The notes: generated by a model from the sequence alone, not told the origin. A stretch of 64,000 nt of DNA from Alloyangia pacifica (GCF_900116195.1 NZ_FOZW01000004.1:62001-126000); one strand, 5' to 3'; shown: positions 25,858-35,411, counted from the stretch's first letter. Made by a program: numbers and translations.

Positions 25858-25928
25858 GAGGATGTGATCGCGCCCGTCAGGGCGCCTGTCCATGCCGGGT
25901 GTCCGACATGCCGGGTACAAGACACGAG

Positions 25929-25962
25929 AAAGGCCGCTGTCCCGATCAGGACAGCGGCCTTT
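25929..25962. terminator. Bidirectional rho-independent terminator
   Basis: AAAGGCCGCTGTCC and GGACAGCGGCCTTT form a perfect 14-bp stem around CGATCA between two convergent genes. Confidence 0.9.
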
Positions 25963-25982
25963 GTGCATGATTTCGCATGAAA

Positions 25983-26249
25983 TCAGCGGCGGCTTGCGAT
26001 GGCCGGAATATCGGCGCGGGTCAGGCCGATGTCGTCGAGTTCACGATCGGTCAGAGCCATCAGGCTCTTGCGGGTCAGACGGGTGTCGTTCCACTCGGCG
26101 ATCATGCCGAAAAGGGTAGCGAAGAGGCCGGCCGAGCGGGGGGTCTCATCAGCGGCGACGGGCGCGAAGCCGGTGACGAAGACGTTCCCGATGCGGCCTG
26201 CCAGACCAGCGGCGCCGGAAGCGTCGCGCGAGTAGTCATAAGCAGCCAT
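25983..26249 (-). CDS. DUF1127 domain protein (YjiS-like)
   Basis: An 88-residue protein whose last 45 residues carry the DUF1127 motif: W-N-D-TRLTRKSLMALTDRELDDIGLTRADI. The N-terminal 40 residues are a variable Gly/Ala-rich region. DUF1127 proteins are small, basic and RNA-associated; in rhizobia and Rhodobacter some are stress-induced and affect small-RNA turnover. No CCUCCUCC-type sRNA loops follow it here, unlike the CcaF1 locus of R. sphaeroides. Monocistronic. Confidence 0.88.
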   Translation of the reverse strand: MAAYDYSRDASGAAGLAGRIGNVFVTGFAPVAADETPRSAGLFATLFGMIAEWNDTRLTRKSLMALTDRELDDIGLTRADIPAIASRR

Positions 26250-26580
26250 GGGTCAGTGTCCTTGTCCTGAAGTTTTTAAAGTGCCTGAATTCTGAGCGGG
26301 AGATAGAACCGCCGTGCAATTCTAACAACTGGTCAAAATTGCATGGGCGGTCTGCAGTTTTCACATAGCAAGCGAATTAAGCAAAATGCCTGAGAAATAA
26401 CCCAAAAATCGGGCAGTCCGTGTCGCCTGAAGAGGCTGAAATGTCGCGTTTCGGGCCCGATCCGGCCACCTGTGTGCCTGTCGGAACGCAGGCGGAAAAA
26501 TGCGCCAGTGCGAGGGCTTGGCGGATGTTCGCGTTTCGTGCTAATCCGGAGGCAGAAAAACAAGAACGGGCAGGCAGAAA
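26250..26580. other. AT-rich intergenic region between DUF1127 and ruvC
   Basis: About 330 bases without a gene, including a stretch of low G+C (about 26320-26400), where both divergent promoters must lie. A possible ruvC promoter is TTGGCG (26518-26523), N18, TAATCC (26542-26547). Between these boxes is GTTC-N7-GTGC (26527-26541), one base from the alphaproteobacterial LexA box GTTC-N7-GTTC. Nothing else is recognised. Confidence 0.4.
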
Positions 26581-27069
26581 ATGCGGGTCATCGGAATCGA
26601 TCCCGGCCTCAGGCACCTCGGTTGGGGGGTGATCGAGGCGGAGGGTAGCCGTTTGCGGCATGTCGCCAACGGCACATGCGATTCGGGATCGGGCACGCTC
26701 GCCGCGCGACTGCTCACCCTGCACGAGCAGCTGACCGACGTTCTGCACCGCTGGCAGCCCGAGATCGCGGCAGTGGAACAGACCTTCGTCAACCGCGACG
26801 GCGCTGGCACGCTGAAGCTGGGGCAGGCGCGTGGCATCGCCATGCTGGTGCCGGCGCAGTTCGGCTTGGAGATCGGCGAATACGCCCCCAACAAGGTCAA
26901 GAAAACGGTGGTTGGTGTCGGCCACGCCGAGAAGGCGCAGGTGGATCACATGGTCCGCATGCAGTTGCCGGGGGTTGTCATCGACAGCCCCGACGCGGCG
27001 GATGCACTGGCCATTGCCATATGTCACGCGCATCATCAGGGCGTGCAGAGAATGAAGGTGAAGGCATGA
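26581..27069 (+). CDS. ruvC: Holliday-junction endonuclease RuvC
   Basis: A 162-residue resolvase that cuts Holliday junctions in recombination repair. All four catalytic acids sit at the E. coli positions: D7 (IGIDPG), E66 (AAVEQTF), D138 and D141 (SPDAADALA). Its stop overlaps the ruvA start by four bases (ATGA). The ruvC-ruvA-ruvB order gives the complete branch-migration and resolution machine on one transcript. Confidence 0.97.
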   Translation: MRVIGIDPGLRHLGWGVIEAEGSRLRHVANGTCDSGSGTLAARLLTLHEQLTDVLHRWQPEIAAVEQTFVNRDGAGTLKLGQARGIAMLVPAQFGLEIGEYAPNKVKKTVVGVGHAEKAQVDHMVRMQLPGVVIDSPDAADALAIAICHAHHQGVQRMKVKA

Positions 27070-27737
27070 TCGGACGGATCGCCGGACGGGTGGACTACAA
27101 GGGCGACGATCACGCGCTGATCGATGTCCGGGGCGTGGGGTACGTGGTCTATTGCTCCGAACGGGTGCTGATGACGCTGGCCCCGGGCGAGGCGGCGGCG
27201 CTCTACACCGACCTGCTGGTGCGCGAGGACCTGCTGCAGCTCTACGGCTTCCCCTCGCTGGTGGAAAAGGAATGGTTCCGCCTGCTGATGTCGGTACAGG
27301 GCGTGGGGGCCAAGGCCTCGCTCGCCATCCTCGGCACGTTGGGGCCGGACGGGGTGAGCCGGGCGATCGCGCTCGGCGACTGGAACGCCATCAAGGCGGC
27401 CAAGGGCATCGGCCCGAAGACCGCGCAGCGCGTGGTCAACGAGCTGAAGGACAAGGCGCCGATGGTCATGGCCATGGGTGCGGGGCAGGTGACGACGGCC
27501 GACGACGTGGTGATCGAGGAGACACCGGCAGCGACACCCGCGCCGGCGGCCCGCAAGTCCCCCGCGCCGAAGCCCAATGCCTCGGCGCAATCCGAGGCGC
27601 TCTCGGCGCTCGGCAACCTTGGCTACGCCCCGGGCGAGGCGGCTTCGGCCGTGGCGCAAGCGGCGGGCGAGGACCCCGAGGCAGAGACCCCCGCGCTGAT
27701 CCGCGCCGCACTGAAGCTGCTGGCGCCGAAGGGATAA
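27066..27737 (+). CDS. ruvA: Holliday-junction branch-migration protein RuvA
   Basis: A 223-residue junction-binding protein. Domain I is the N-terminal OB fold ([20 protein letters not shown]), domain II holds the helix-hairpin-helix pairs ([16 protein letters not shown] and [20 protein letters not shown]), and domain III (about 175-223) is the RuvB-binding three-helix end. The linker before domain III is a proline/alanine-rich stretch (about 148-172). Translationally coupled to ruvC by ATGA and three bases from ruvB. Confidence 0.96.
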   Translation: MIGRIAGRVDYKGDDHALIDVRGVGYVVYCSERVLMTLAPGEAAALYTDLLVREDLLQLYGFPSLVEKEWFRLLMSVQGVGAKASLAILGTLGPDGVSRAIALGDWNAIKAAKGIGPKTAQRVVNELKDKAPMVMAMGAGQVTTADDVVIEETPAATPAPAARKSPAPKPNASAQSEALSALGNLGYAPGEAASAVAQAAGEDPEAETPALIRAALKLLAPKG

Positions 27738-27740
27738 TCC

Positions 27741-28775
27741 ATGGTCGGTTCCGATCCCACCCTGCGTCCCGAGCCGCTGCCCGAGGACGAGGGCCGCGCG
27801 CTGCGCCCGCAGATGCTCGGCGATTTCATCGGCCAGGCCGAGGCACGTGCCAACCTGCGCGTGTTCATCCAGTCAGCCCGGTCGCGCGGCGAGGCGATGG
27901 ACCACACGCTGTTCCACGGCCCGCCCGGCCTCGGCAAGACGACCTTGGCGCAGATCATGGCGCGCGAGTTGGGGGTGGGGTTCCGCATGACCTCGGGCCC
28001 GGTGCTGGCCAAGGCCGGGGATCTGGCGGCGATCCTGACCAACCTCGAGGCGCGCGACGTGCTCTTTATCGACGAGATCCACCGGCTCAACCCGGCGGTC
28101 GAGGAGGTGCTCTACCCGGCGATGGAGGACTTCGAGCTCGACCTCGTCATCGGCGAGGGCCCCGCCGCGCGCACCGTGCGGATCGAGCTGCAGCCCTTCA
28201 CGCTGGTTGGCGCGACGACGCGCCTCGGCCTGCTGACCACGCCGCTGCGCGACCGCTTCGGCATTCCGACCCGGCTGCAGTTCTACACCGAGGAAGAGCT
28301 GCACGAGATCGTCTCGCGCAACGCGGCCAAGCTCGGGGTGCGCGCCGAACCCGAGGGGGCGCGCGAGATCGCCCGCCGGGCACGGGGCACGCCGCGGATC
28401 GCCGGGCGGCTGCTGCGCCGGGTGGTTGATTTCGCCGTGGTCGAGGGCGGCGGCGTTGTCTCCCGGGAGCTGGCCGATGGCGCGCTGACCCGGCTCGGGG
28501 TGGACCAGTTGGGCCTCGACGGGGCGGACCGGCGCTACCTGACCCTGATGGCGGAGAATTACTCCGGTGGTCCGGTGGGCATCGAGACCCTCTCCGCGGC
28601 GCTCTCGGAAAGCCGCGACGCGCTGGAGGAGGTGATCGAGCCCTACCTGCTGCAGCAGGGGCTGATCCAGCGCACCCCGCGAGGGCGGATGCTGGCGCAG
28701 CGGGCCTGGGATCACCTCGGCCTGCCGATGCCGCGCCCGCAGGGGCCGGGGCAGGGCACGCTCTTCGACGGCTGA
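27741..28775 (+). CDS. ruvB: Holliday-junction branch-migration ATPase RuvB
   Basis: A 344-residue AAA+ hexameric motor that drives branch migration with RuvA. Walker A is GPPGLGKTT (about residue 60), Walker [11 protein letters not shown], sensor 1 [11 protein letters not shown], and the arginine finger lies in TTPLRDRFG. The C-terminal winged helix ends with [18 protein letters not shown]. Last gene of ruvCAB. Confidence 0.97.
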   Translation: MVGSDPTLRPEPLPEDEGRALRPQMLGDFIGQAEARANLRVFIQSARSRGEAMDHTLFHGPPGLGKTTLAQIMARELGVGFRMTSGPVLAKAGDLAAILTNLEARDVLFIDEIHRLNPAVEEVLYPAMEDFELDLVIGEGPAARTVRIELQPFTLVGATTRLGLLTTPLRDRFGIPTRLQFYTEEELHEIVSRNAAKLGVRAEPEGAREIARRARGTPRIAGRLLRRVVDFAVVEGGGVVSRELADGALTRLGVDQLGLDGADRRYLTLMAENYSGGPVGIETLSAALSESRDALEEVIEPYLLQQGLIQRTPRGRMLAQRAWDHLGLPMPRPQGPGQGTLFDG

Positions 28776-28842
28776 CGCGCCGCCGGACTTGCGCGGAGGC
28801 GCCCGGCATGGCAGGTGGAGCGCCGCGCGGCGGGTGTCGTGC

Positions 28843-28871
28843 TTTGCGTATTTGTCAAAGAGAAGAAGGGG
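28843..28871 (+). repeat. Dispersed TATTT-core element, copy upstream of 28878
   Basis: A 29-base segment starting TTTGCGTATTTGTCAAAG and ending GAAGAAGGGG, immediately before the start codon at 28878, where its purine end may act as the ribosome site. Bases 28844-28869 match the minus strand of 62965-62990 at 25 of 26 positions. Confidence 0.75.
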
Positions 28872-28877
28872 CGAGCC

Positions 28878-29501
28878 ATGGACGCGGCCGAGGTCGAAGC
28901 GCTGTTTACCCGCGAGGACGGGTCCTATCTCTGCGCGCGCTGGGGGCGGCCGCTGGTGCCGATCGTCTTCGGCATCGAGGATGCGACGCTCTCGGTGGTC
29001 AAGGGCGCCTTCGAGGTGGTCTGCGCCATGTCGGGCCACAAGATGGCCGAGCATGACCCCGAGCTCGGCGCAAATGTCATGGTCTTCTTCTTCCGCGACT
29101 GGGCCGAGCTGCTGGAGTTGCCGGACCTCGGACGGATGATCGACGGGCTGCCGGAGATGGTGGCGCGGCTGCAGGGAAGCGGCGCCAACCAGTACCGGGT
29201 CTTCCGTTTCGACAGAGACGGCTCGATAAAGGCGGCCTTTGTCTTCCTGCGGATGGATGAGAGCCTGTCGCAGATGCCGGCCGAGGATCTGGCGCTGGCG
29301 CAGGTGGCGCAGGTGATGCTGACATGGGGCAACGGGGCCTTTGCCGCGCGCTCGCCGCTGGGCCGGCTCGAGGACGGGCGGGTGGTGCTGCGGCCGGAGA
29401 TCGGCGCGCTGATCCGCGCCGCCTATGATCCGGTGATGCCGGTGGCGGCGCAGGACGCCAGCCATGCGCTGCGGCTGGCGGCGCGCACCGGGCTCGGCTG
29501 A
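28878..29501 (+). CDS. Conserved hypothetical protein, cytoplasmic
   Basis: A 207-residue soluble protein with no signal peptide, membrane segment or motif that I recognise. It has a compact mixed composition, with GRPLVPIVFGIEDATLSVVKGAFE near the start, MVFFFRDWAELLELPDL in the middle and a C-terminus rich in alanine and arginine. The ATG at 28878 is preceded by a GAAGAAGGGG purine run. It follows ruvB by about 100 bases but has the dispersed repeat in between, which may separate the transcripts. Confidence 0.75.
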   Translation: MDAAEVEALFTREDGSYLCARWGRPLVPIVFGIEDATLSVVKGAFEVVCAMSGHKMAEHDPELGANVMVFFFRDWAELLELPDLGRMIDGLPEMVARLQGSGANQYRVFRFDRDGSIKAAFVFLRMDESLSQMPAEDLALAQVAQVMLTWGNGAFAARSPLGRLEDGRVVLRPEIGALIRAAYDPVMPVAAQDASHALRLAARTGLG

Positions 29502-29503
29502 CC

Positions 29504-30406
29504 CTAGGCTGACACCCGCCGGGCGATCTCGCGCAGATGGCGCAGATCGGTACCGCAGCATCCGCCGAGCACCCGCAGCCCCGGATGGCTGCGCTGCAGC
29601 GCCGCGAGCTGGATGCCAAGCTCTTGCGGATCGCCATCGTCCAGCTCTTCGCAGGCGTCGAGTTCCGCGTGGCTCTGGCGCGAGGCATTGGCGACGATGC
29701 CGGCCAGATGTGCCTCCCATTCGCCGCCGTCGAAGGCCTCGGCGATGTGATCTGGGTGGGCGCAGTTGACCATGATCGCCACTGGGTCCGCCGCACCGGC
29801 AAGGCGCTGCACCGCCTCGGACAGCAATGTGCCGTCGGCGAGACGCCCGTCGGTTTCCACGGTGAAGGCGATGAGCGCGGGAATGCCCGCCTCCTCGGCC
29901 GCCCTTGCGATGCCGATCGCCTCGCCCGCCGCGCCGAGCGTATAGGCGCTGACCATGTCGGCTCCGGACTCGGCGGCGGCGCGGATCTGTGGCCCGTGGT
30001 AGGCGGCGGAGGAGTCGGCGGCGGCCATGCCGGGCTGGTAGCCGTCGCCCTGCGGGCCGATCTGCACGCTGATTCGGGTGGCGACCTCGAGATGGCTCGC
30101 AGCCATCTCGCGCAGCAGTGCCACCGCCTCCTTGGTCACGCGGATCAGATCATCGGCAGCGTATCCAACGGGTGCGGCGCGGTCGGGGTTGGCCATCCAG
30201 GTGGGCGTGTCGAGGATGATCCCCGCACCGGTCTCGCGACCGATGGCGATCAGCGCCTCTGCATAGCCGCGCAACCGGGCGCGTCCCTCGGTCTCGTCGA
30301 CCATCGGGAAGGCGGCGAAATGCGGAAGGTCTACGCCGTGGTTGAAGATCAGGTCGGTCTCCATCCCGGTCCAGGCTATCCAGGTGCGGTCTGGGGTGAG
30401 CGTCAT
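29504..30406 (-). CDS. Homocysteine S-methyltransferase family protein
   Basis: A 300-residue TIM-barrel enzyme with the three zinc cysteines of the family: C215 (MVNCAHP) and C283-C284 (GGCCGTD). The usual opening GGxGT is altered to WTGMETDLIF. These enzymes move a methyl group from a donor such as S-methylmethionine or betaine to homocysteine to give methionine; a few act on other thiols. No cobalamin domain is present. It ends two bases after the convergent gene at 28878-29501, tail to tail. Substrate choice cannot be read from the sequence. Confidence 0.87.
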   Translation of the reverse strand: MTLTPDRTWIAWTGMETDLIFNHGVDLPHFAAFPMVDETEGRARLRGYAEALIAIGRETGAGIILDTPTWMANPDRAAPVGYAADDLIRVTKEAVALLREMAASHLEVATRISVQIGPQGDGYQPGMAAADSSAAYHGPQIRAAAESGADMVSAYTLGAAGEAIGIARAAEEAGIPALIAFTVETDGRLADGTLLSEAVQRLAGAADPVAIMVNCAHPDHIAEAFDGGEWEAHLAGIVANASRQSHAELDACEELDDGDPQELGIQLAALQRSHPGLRVLGGCCGTDLRHLREIARRVSA

Positions 30407-30490
30407 CGCGCAGGTCCTCCCTCAAGCCCGAGGCGATGGCAGGCAGTGTAGCACGAAAATGCGGAGATGCCGCCGTCCGGGTGAGACCGT

Positions 30491-30527
30491 GGCGGAAAAG
30501 CGAAGGGCCGCCCCTTCGGGCGGCCCT
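30491..30527 (-). terminator. Terminator of trpS
   Basis: AGGGCCGCCC (30504-30513) pairs with GGGCGGCCCT (30518-30527) around CTTC. On the minus strand TCGCTTTTCC follows, as expected for a terminator of trpS. Confidence 0.8.
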
Positions 30528-30562
30528 GCGTCCAGGTCTCAGGCGTGGATCAGCGTCCCTCT

Positions 30563-31603
30563 TCAGGCCTTGGCGCCGACCATGCCGACGATTTCGTAGG
30601 TCTTCTGCAGGATCGGATCGGCGATGGCACGGGCGCGGTCGCTGCCGGCCGCGAGGATCGCGTCGATCTGTGCCGGGTCCTGCATCAGCCGGGCCATCTC
30701 GGTGGAGATCGGCGCCAGCTTGTCGACCGCCAGATCGACCAGCATCGGCTTGAACTCCGAGAACTGCTTGCCACCGGCCATGGCGAGCACCTCGTCGACG
30801 CCTTGCCCGGAAAGGGCGGAATAGATGTTGACGAGGTTCCGTGCCTCGGGGCGTCCTTCGAGGCCCTTGACCTCCGACGGCAGTCCGTCCGGGTCGGTCT
30901 TGGCCTTGCGGATCTTCTTGGCGATGGCATCGGCGTCGTCGGTCATGTTGATGCGCGAGGCGTCCGAGGGATCGGACTTCGACATCTTCTTCGAGCCATC
31001 GCGCAGCGACATCACACGCGTGGCCGCACCCTCGATCACCGGCTCGGTCATCGGGAAGAACTCGGTGCCGTAGTCATGGTTGAACTTAGCGGCGATGTCG
31101 CGGGTCAGCTCGACGTGCTGCTTCTGGTCCTCGCCCACGGGCACGTGGGTGGCGTGGTAGAGAAGGATGTCGGCGGCCATCAGCGCGGGATAGGCGTAGA
31201 GGCCGAGCGAGGCCTTTTCTGCATTCTTGCCGGCCTTGTCCTTGAACTGGGTCATCCGGTTCATCCAGCCGAGGCGGGCGACGCAATTGAAGATCCAGCC
31301 GAGCTGGGCGTGGCCGGCGACCTGACTCTGGTTGAAGAGGATCGACTTTTGCGGATCGAGGCCAGAGGCGAGGTAGCCCGCGGTCAGCTCGCGGGTCTGC
31401 CGGCGCAGCGCCTCGGGGTCCTGCCAGACGGTGATCGCATGCATGTCGACGACGCAGTAGATCGTCTCGATCCCGCTGTCCTGCATGTCGACGAAACGCT
31501 TGATCGCGCCAAGGTAATTGCCCAGCGTCAGCCCGCCCGAGGGCTGGATGCCGGAAAACACGCGCGGCGTGAAAGCGGAATTGTTGTCGCCCGCGTCGGA
31601 CAT
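30563..31603 (-). CDS. trpS: Tryptophanyl-tRNA synthetase
   Basis: A 346-residue class-I synthetase that charges tRNA-Trp. The start [21 protein letters not shown] holds the GNYLGA version of the HIGH motif, and [13 protein letters not shown] holds KMSKS. Other blocks are VDMHAITVW and [17 protein letters not shown]. Complete. In many alphaproteobacteria the order is glnD-murJ-trpS; here trpS is separated from murJ by a phospholipase D gene and the rhomboid-like gene. Confidence 0.96.
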   Translation of the reverse strand: MSDAGDNNSAFTPRVFSGIQPSGGLTLGNYLGAIKRFVDMQDSGIETIYCVVDMHAITVWQDPEALRRQTRELTAGYLASGLDPQKSILFNQSQVAGHAQLGWIFNCVARLGWMNRMTQFKDKAGKNAEKASLGLYAYPALMAADILLYHATHVPVGEDQKQHVELTRDIAAKFNHDYGTEFFPMTEPVIEGAATRVMSLRDGSKKMSKSDPSDASRINMTDDADAIAKKIRKAKTDPDGLPSEVKGLEGRPEARNLVNIYSALSGQGVDEVLAMAGGKQFSEFKPMLVDLAVDKLAPISTEMARLMQDPAQIDAILAAGSDRARAIADPILQKTYEIVGMVGAKA

Positions 31604-31678
31604 GGGCTTCCTCCGTCTGGAAATTCGGTCTGGGCTGGCTTACCCATGGCCCGACATGCCGTCAAGAAAGAGGCCACA

Positions 31679-32365
31679 ATGGCGCATAACCACAATGTCT
31701 CGCCGTTCAATTCGATGCCGCCCGCGATCGTGGCGCTGGCGCTGGTCATCGTCGGGGTCGAGCTGGCCTTCTCGCTGGGCGCGCGCGGGCTGCTGGGCGG
31801 GCCGGGCGCGGTGGGCTGGCGGCTCGACGCGCTACAGCGCTTCGCCTTCTCAAACGAGATCTGGCACTGGATGCTGGCCTCGGGGCAATTCCCGGCCAAG
31901 CACCTGCTGCGCTTCTTCAGCTATCCCTTCGTGCACGCCAGCTTCAGCCATGCGCTGTTTGCCGCGGTGATGCTGCTGGCGCTCGGCAAGATGGTGGGGG
32001 AGGCGCTGGGAACCCTGCGCACGCTGGCGATCCTTGCGGTCTCGTGTTTCGGCGGGGCGCTGGCCTACGGCTTCGTGAGCACGCCGATCCCGCTGATCGG
32101 GGCTTTCCCGCCGGTCTACGGGCTGATCGGCGGCTTCACCTATCTGCTGTGGCTGCGGCTGGGGCAGATGGGCGCGCAGCAGGCGCGGGCCTTCTCGCTG
32201 ATCGGCATCCTGCTGGGGATCCAGCTGCTCTTTGGCCTGCTTTTCGGCGGCAGCCTCGATTGGGTGGCGGACCTGGGCGGCTTTGCCTCGGGCTTCGTGC
32301 TGACCATGGTTCTGGTGCCGGGCGGTTGGGCGCGGCTGCGCGAACGGCTGCGGCAGCGCCGCTGA
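31679..32365 (+). CDS. Rhomboid-like membrane protein, catalytic residues lost
   Basis: A 228-residue protein with the six-segment rhomboid layout. The TM2 histidines are present (FVHASFSHALF, H86 and H91), but the catalytic serine of GxSG is replaced by phenylalanine (LIGAFPPVYGLIG, F143), and the catalytic histidine of AHLGG by aspartate (VADLGGFASG, D198). Proteolysis is therefore not expected; like eukaryotic iRhoms it may bind membrane clients. The ATG at 31679 is chosen because AAAGAGG lies five bases upstream; an in-frame ATG at 31646 has no such site. Divergent from trpS and convergent with the PLD gene. Confidence 0.8.
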   Translation: MAHNHNVSPFNSMPPAIVALALVIVGVELAFSLGARGLLGGPGAVGWRLDALQRFAFSNEIWHWMLASGQFPAKHLLRFFSYPFVHASFSHALFAAVMLLALGKMVGEALGTLRTLAILAVSCFGGALAYGFVSTPIPLIGAFPPVYGLIGGFTYLLWLRLGQMGAQQARAFSLIGILLGIQLLFGLLFGGSLDWVADLGGFASGFVLTMVLVPGGWARLRERLRQRR

Positions 32366-32375
32366 CCGGGCCGGA

Positions 32376-33863
32376 TCAGAACATGTCCGCGGGCAGGATC
32401 GGCAGGGCGCGAGAGAATTTTCGCCCCGCCGCCTGCGGATAGGGCAGGATGAAGCCCTCGCGGTCCTGCGGCGGATGCGCCGCGTTGGACAGCGCCGCCT
32501 GACGCCAGGTGCGGGCGGCGACGGGATCGTGTCCGTTGAGGTGATCGCCCAGCCAGGTCTTCGCCAGCCGGCGCTGCAGGTCGTGCACCGCGTCTGGCTT
32601 GCGGAACAGCACCGAGGCTTCGGTGTCCCAGCGCAGGCTGCGCCCATTGAGATTGGCCGAACCGACCATGCCGGCGCGATCATCGACAAGCATCACTTTC
32701 GAGTGCACGTAGATCGGCCCGGATCCGAGCAGGTCGGGGATTTCCTTGGGTGAGTCCTCGTGCTGCCCGGGAGAGACGATGGCAGCGCGGTCGCCGAAGG
32801 CCTTCTGCACCTTGGTGACGGCCTCGGTCTGTAGGGCGTGGCCGTGGCGGGTGTCCCAGCCATCGTTGCCCTCGTAGAGCACCCGGTCGGGAAACGAGGG
32901 CATCAGCAGCACCAGTTGCAGTCCCGGATTGCGCTCGCCGGCCTTGGCCAGCGCGTCGGCCACCGGACGGTGCCGCAGGAACTGCGTCTCGATGTAGATG
33001 TTGCGCTGCGCCTCGCCGATCATCGCGATCACCGCCTTCTCGTGCTCGACGATCGCGGCGCGGGGCGAGAGGCGCGCGACGCCCGGGCAGGGAGCCGAGA
33101 AGGTGCGCACCAGTCGCAGGTCCTGCGGTGCCTGCGGGCGCTTGCCGTTCCCGCGGCGCTCGGCCTTGCCCGTCACGCAGGGCGTGCCGCAATCCAAGGC
33201 CGCGTTCCAGCAATCATCGAAATGGCCGCGCAACGCCCCCGAGAAATCGGGATCGTCCACTTGCATCGACACGTCGTGCCAGGTCTCGTCGGCGGGGCGA
33301 TCGTGGTCGGGGGTGTCGAAGCGGCGCTCGTTGATGTCGAGCCCGCCGATCACGCAGGCCTTGCCGTCGGCAACGGCGAACTTCTGGTGGATCGTCACCG
33401 GCCGCAGCAGGACCGCGCCCTTGAGCACCGTGCGCTGCACGGGGGTGAGCGAGGTCTGCTCCTCTTGGCGCAACTCGTTGATGTAGCGGGCGATCTTGCC
33501 GCGCATCGCCCATCGCCAGAGCCAGCCTGCGTTCTGCCCGTGGGGGGCGCAGAGGATCTGTACGTCCCCCGTCACCCGCTCGGCAAAGCCCGAGGCGGAG
33601 CGCCATGCATTGCGGTGCAGCGAGGAGGTGAAGACCGGATCGAAGTCGGAGATGATCATCCGCAGGGTCACGCCCCGGCGCGCCACGTCGGCCAGCAGGT
33701 CGGCCCAGTCGTCCATGCCCTGTTCTCGCAACTCGGGGCTGCGCAGCTTGGTTTGCGGGTCGAGGATGCGGAAGCTCATCACCAGCTCGTCCTGTGCGGC
33801 ATGGCAAAGCCGTTCGAGGGCGGGGAAACCCTCGGCAGCGGTGATCAGCGATGTCAGCGTCAT
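32376..33863 (-). CDS. Phospholipase D family protein
   Basis: A 495-residue protein with two HKD catalytic motifs, HQKFAVADGKACVIGG (H159) and HSKVMLVDDRAGMVGS (H387), each followed by the GG/GS serine strand. That is the full active site of a PLD-type phosphatidyltransferase or phosphodiesterase. There is no signal peptide or N-terminal membrane anchor, unlike cardiolipin synthases, so a cytoplasmic or peripheral enzyme is likely. Its start is three bases after murJ, so it probably rides on the murJ transcript. Cardiolipin-type transfer or phospholipid hydrolysis are both possible. Confidence 0.88.
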   Translation of the reverse strand: MTLTSLITAAEGFPALERLCHAAQDELVMSFRILDPQTKLRSPELREQGMDDWADLLADVARRGVTLRMIISDFDPVFTSSLHRNAWRSASGFAERVTGDVQILCAPHGQNAGWLWRWAMRGKIARYINELRQEEQTSLTPVQRTVLKGAVLLRPVTIHQKFAVADGKACVIGGLDINERRFDTPDHDRPADETWHDVSMQVDDPDFSGALRGHFDDCWNAALDCGTPCVTGKAERRGNGKRPQAPQDLRLVRTFSAPCPGVARLSPRAAIVEHEKAVIAMIGEAQRNIYIETQFLRHRPVADALAKAGERNPGLQLVLLMPSFPDRVLYEGNDGWDTRHGHALQTEAVTKVQKAFGDRAAIVSPGQHEDSPKEIPDLLGSGPIYVHSKVMLVDDRAGMVGSANLNGRSLRWDTEASVLFRKPDAVHDLQRRLAKTWLGDHLNGHDPVAARTWRQAALSNAAHPPQDREGFILPYPQAAGRKFSRALPILPADMF

Positions 33864-33866
33864 GTG

Positions 33867-35411
33867 TCAGCCCTTGCGGCGGAATGCGGTTCTGAACTCG
33901 GACAGGCGGAAGGCCCCCACGGCCTGACCGGCGATGCCGTAAGAAACGATGCCGACACCAATCAGACCGACGAGCGCAAGTCCCCGCCAGTAGCTTCTCT
34001 CAAGCAACGGTCCGAGCGCCAGCATGGTTCCCCAGAGAATTGCCCCCATGATCGCAGCGGCCAGACAAATGCGCAGGATGCGCTGGCGGAAGCGGGCATC
34101 GAACCGCGCGACCTCACCCAGCTTGCGCCCGCCCCAGGCGAGCTGCGCCACCATGGTCCAGGCGGCGACGGTGGTGGCGATTGCGGGCGCGTACCAGCCC
34201 AGCACCGGCGCGAGGCCGATGGCGAGTACCGCATTCACCCCCATGCACCAGAGCGCGTAGTAGAAGGGCGTGCGCGTGTTCTCGCGGGCGAAGAACAGCG
34301 GCTGCAGCACCTTCTGCATCACGAAGGCGGGCAGGCCGAGCCCGTAGAGCGCCACGGCGAAGGCGATGGCCTGCGCGTCGGCGACGCTGGTCGCACCGCG
34401 CTGGAACAGCACAGAGACGATCGGGAAAGGCACAACCACCAGCGCCACGGCGGCGGGCACGGTCAGTGCCAGCGACAGCTCGCCGGCGCGGGAGAAGGCA
34501 TGGCGTGCGCCCGCATCGTCCTGCGCCTTCAGTCGGCGCGACAGGTCCGGCAGCAGCACGATGCCCACGGCAATGCCGACCACGCCGAGCGGCAGCTGGT
34601 AGAGCCGGTCGGCAGCGTAGAGCCAGCCCACCGCCTTTTCGAAGGTCGAGGCGACCTGCTGGCCGACCAGCAGGTTGACCTGCATGACGCCGCCCGCCAG
34701 CGCCGCCGGGATGGCGACGCGCACGAGGCGCTTCATGTCCTTGGTCCAGACCGGGCGACCGGGACGCAGGCGGATCCCGGCGCGTTCGGCAGCGAACCAG
34801 ACCAGCGCGAGCTGCGCCACCCCGGCAAAGGGGATCGCCCAGATCAGCCACTCCACGATTTCGCCGCCGAGCATCTTGCCGGCGACCATGGCGATGATGA
34901 CGAAGATGTTCAGCAGCACGGGCGCGGCGGCGGCGGCGGCGAAGTGACCGGTTGCGTTCAGCGCGCCGGAAAAGAGCGCGGCGAGGGAGATGAACAGGAT
35001 ATAGGGGAAGACGATGCGGCCATAACCGACCGTCAGGTCGAAACGCGCGTCACCCACGAAGCCGCCGGCGGTCGCCCAGACCAGCGCCGGCATGAAGATC
35101 AGTGCCAGCGCCGAGATCACCAGCAGCACGAAGGCCAGCCCGTTCATTGCGTCGCTGCCGAACTTCAGCGGGTTCTCTTCGCCCTCGTACTTCTTGGAAA
35201 AGATGGGGACGAAGGCCGCGTTGAAGGCGCCCTCGGCAAAGAACCGGCGGAACATGTTGGGCAGGCGGAAGGCAGCCACGAAGGCGTCCATCACCGGGCC
35301 CGGTCCGATGTAGGCGAGAATGAAGATCTCGCGGGCCACGCCGAGCACCCTGCTGGCCAAGGTCCAGAATCCGACCGTGAGAATGCCCGAGATCAGGCGG
35401 ATGGGTTTCAT
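33867..35411 (-). CDS. murJ: Lipid II flippase MurJ
   Basis: A 514-residue MOP-superfamily protein with about 14 transmembrane segments that moves lipid II across the inner membrane for peptidoglycan assembly. Recognisable blocks are GFWTLASRVLGVAREIF at the N-terminus, FFAEGAFNAAFVPIF, and the central LLVGQQVASTFEKAVGWLY. The essential arginines of the N-terminal helices (SRVLG, R-E-I-F) are retained. Transcribed with the PLD gene downstream. Confidence 0.95.
   Translation of the reverse strand: MKPIRLISGILTVGFWTLASRVLGVAREIFILAYIGPGPVMDAFVAAFRLPNMFRRFFAEGAFNAAFVPIFSKKYEGEENPLKFGSDAMNGLAFVLLVISALALIFMPALVWATAGGFVGDARFDLTVGYGRIVFPYILFISLAALFSGALNATGHFAAAAAAPVLLNIFVIIAMVAGKMLGGEIVEWLIWAIPFAGVAQLALVWFAAERAGIRLRPGRPVWTKDMKRLVRVAIPAALAGGVMQVNLLVGQQVASTFEKAVGWLYAADRLYQLPLGVVGIAVGIVLLPDLSRRLKAQDDAGARHAFSRAGELSLALTVPAAVALVVVPFPIVSVLFQRGATSVADAQAIAFAVALYGLGLPAFVMQKVLQPLFFARENTRTPFYYALWCMGVNAVLAIGLAPVLGWYAPAIATTVAAWTMVAQLAWGGRKLGEVARFDARFRQRILRICLAAAIMGAILWGTMLALGPLLERSYWRGLALVGLIGVGIVSYGIAGQAVGAFRLSEFRTAFRRKG

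Noticed and set aside
25858-25982. CcsR-like small RNAs next to the DUF1127 gene
   Set aside because: The space downstream of DUF1127 has one terminator hairpin only and no CCUCCUCC loops.
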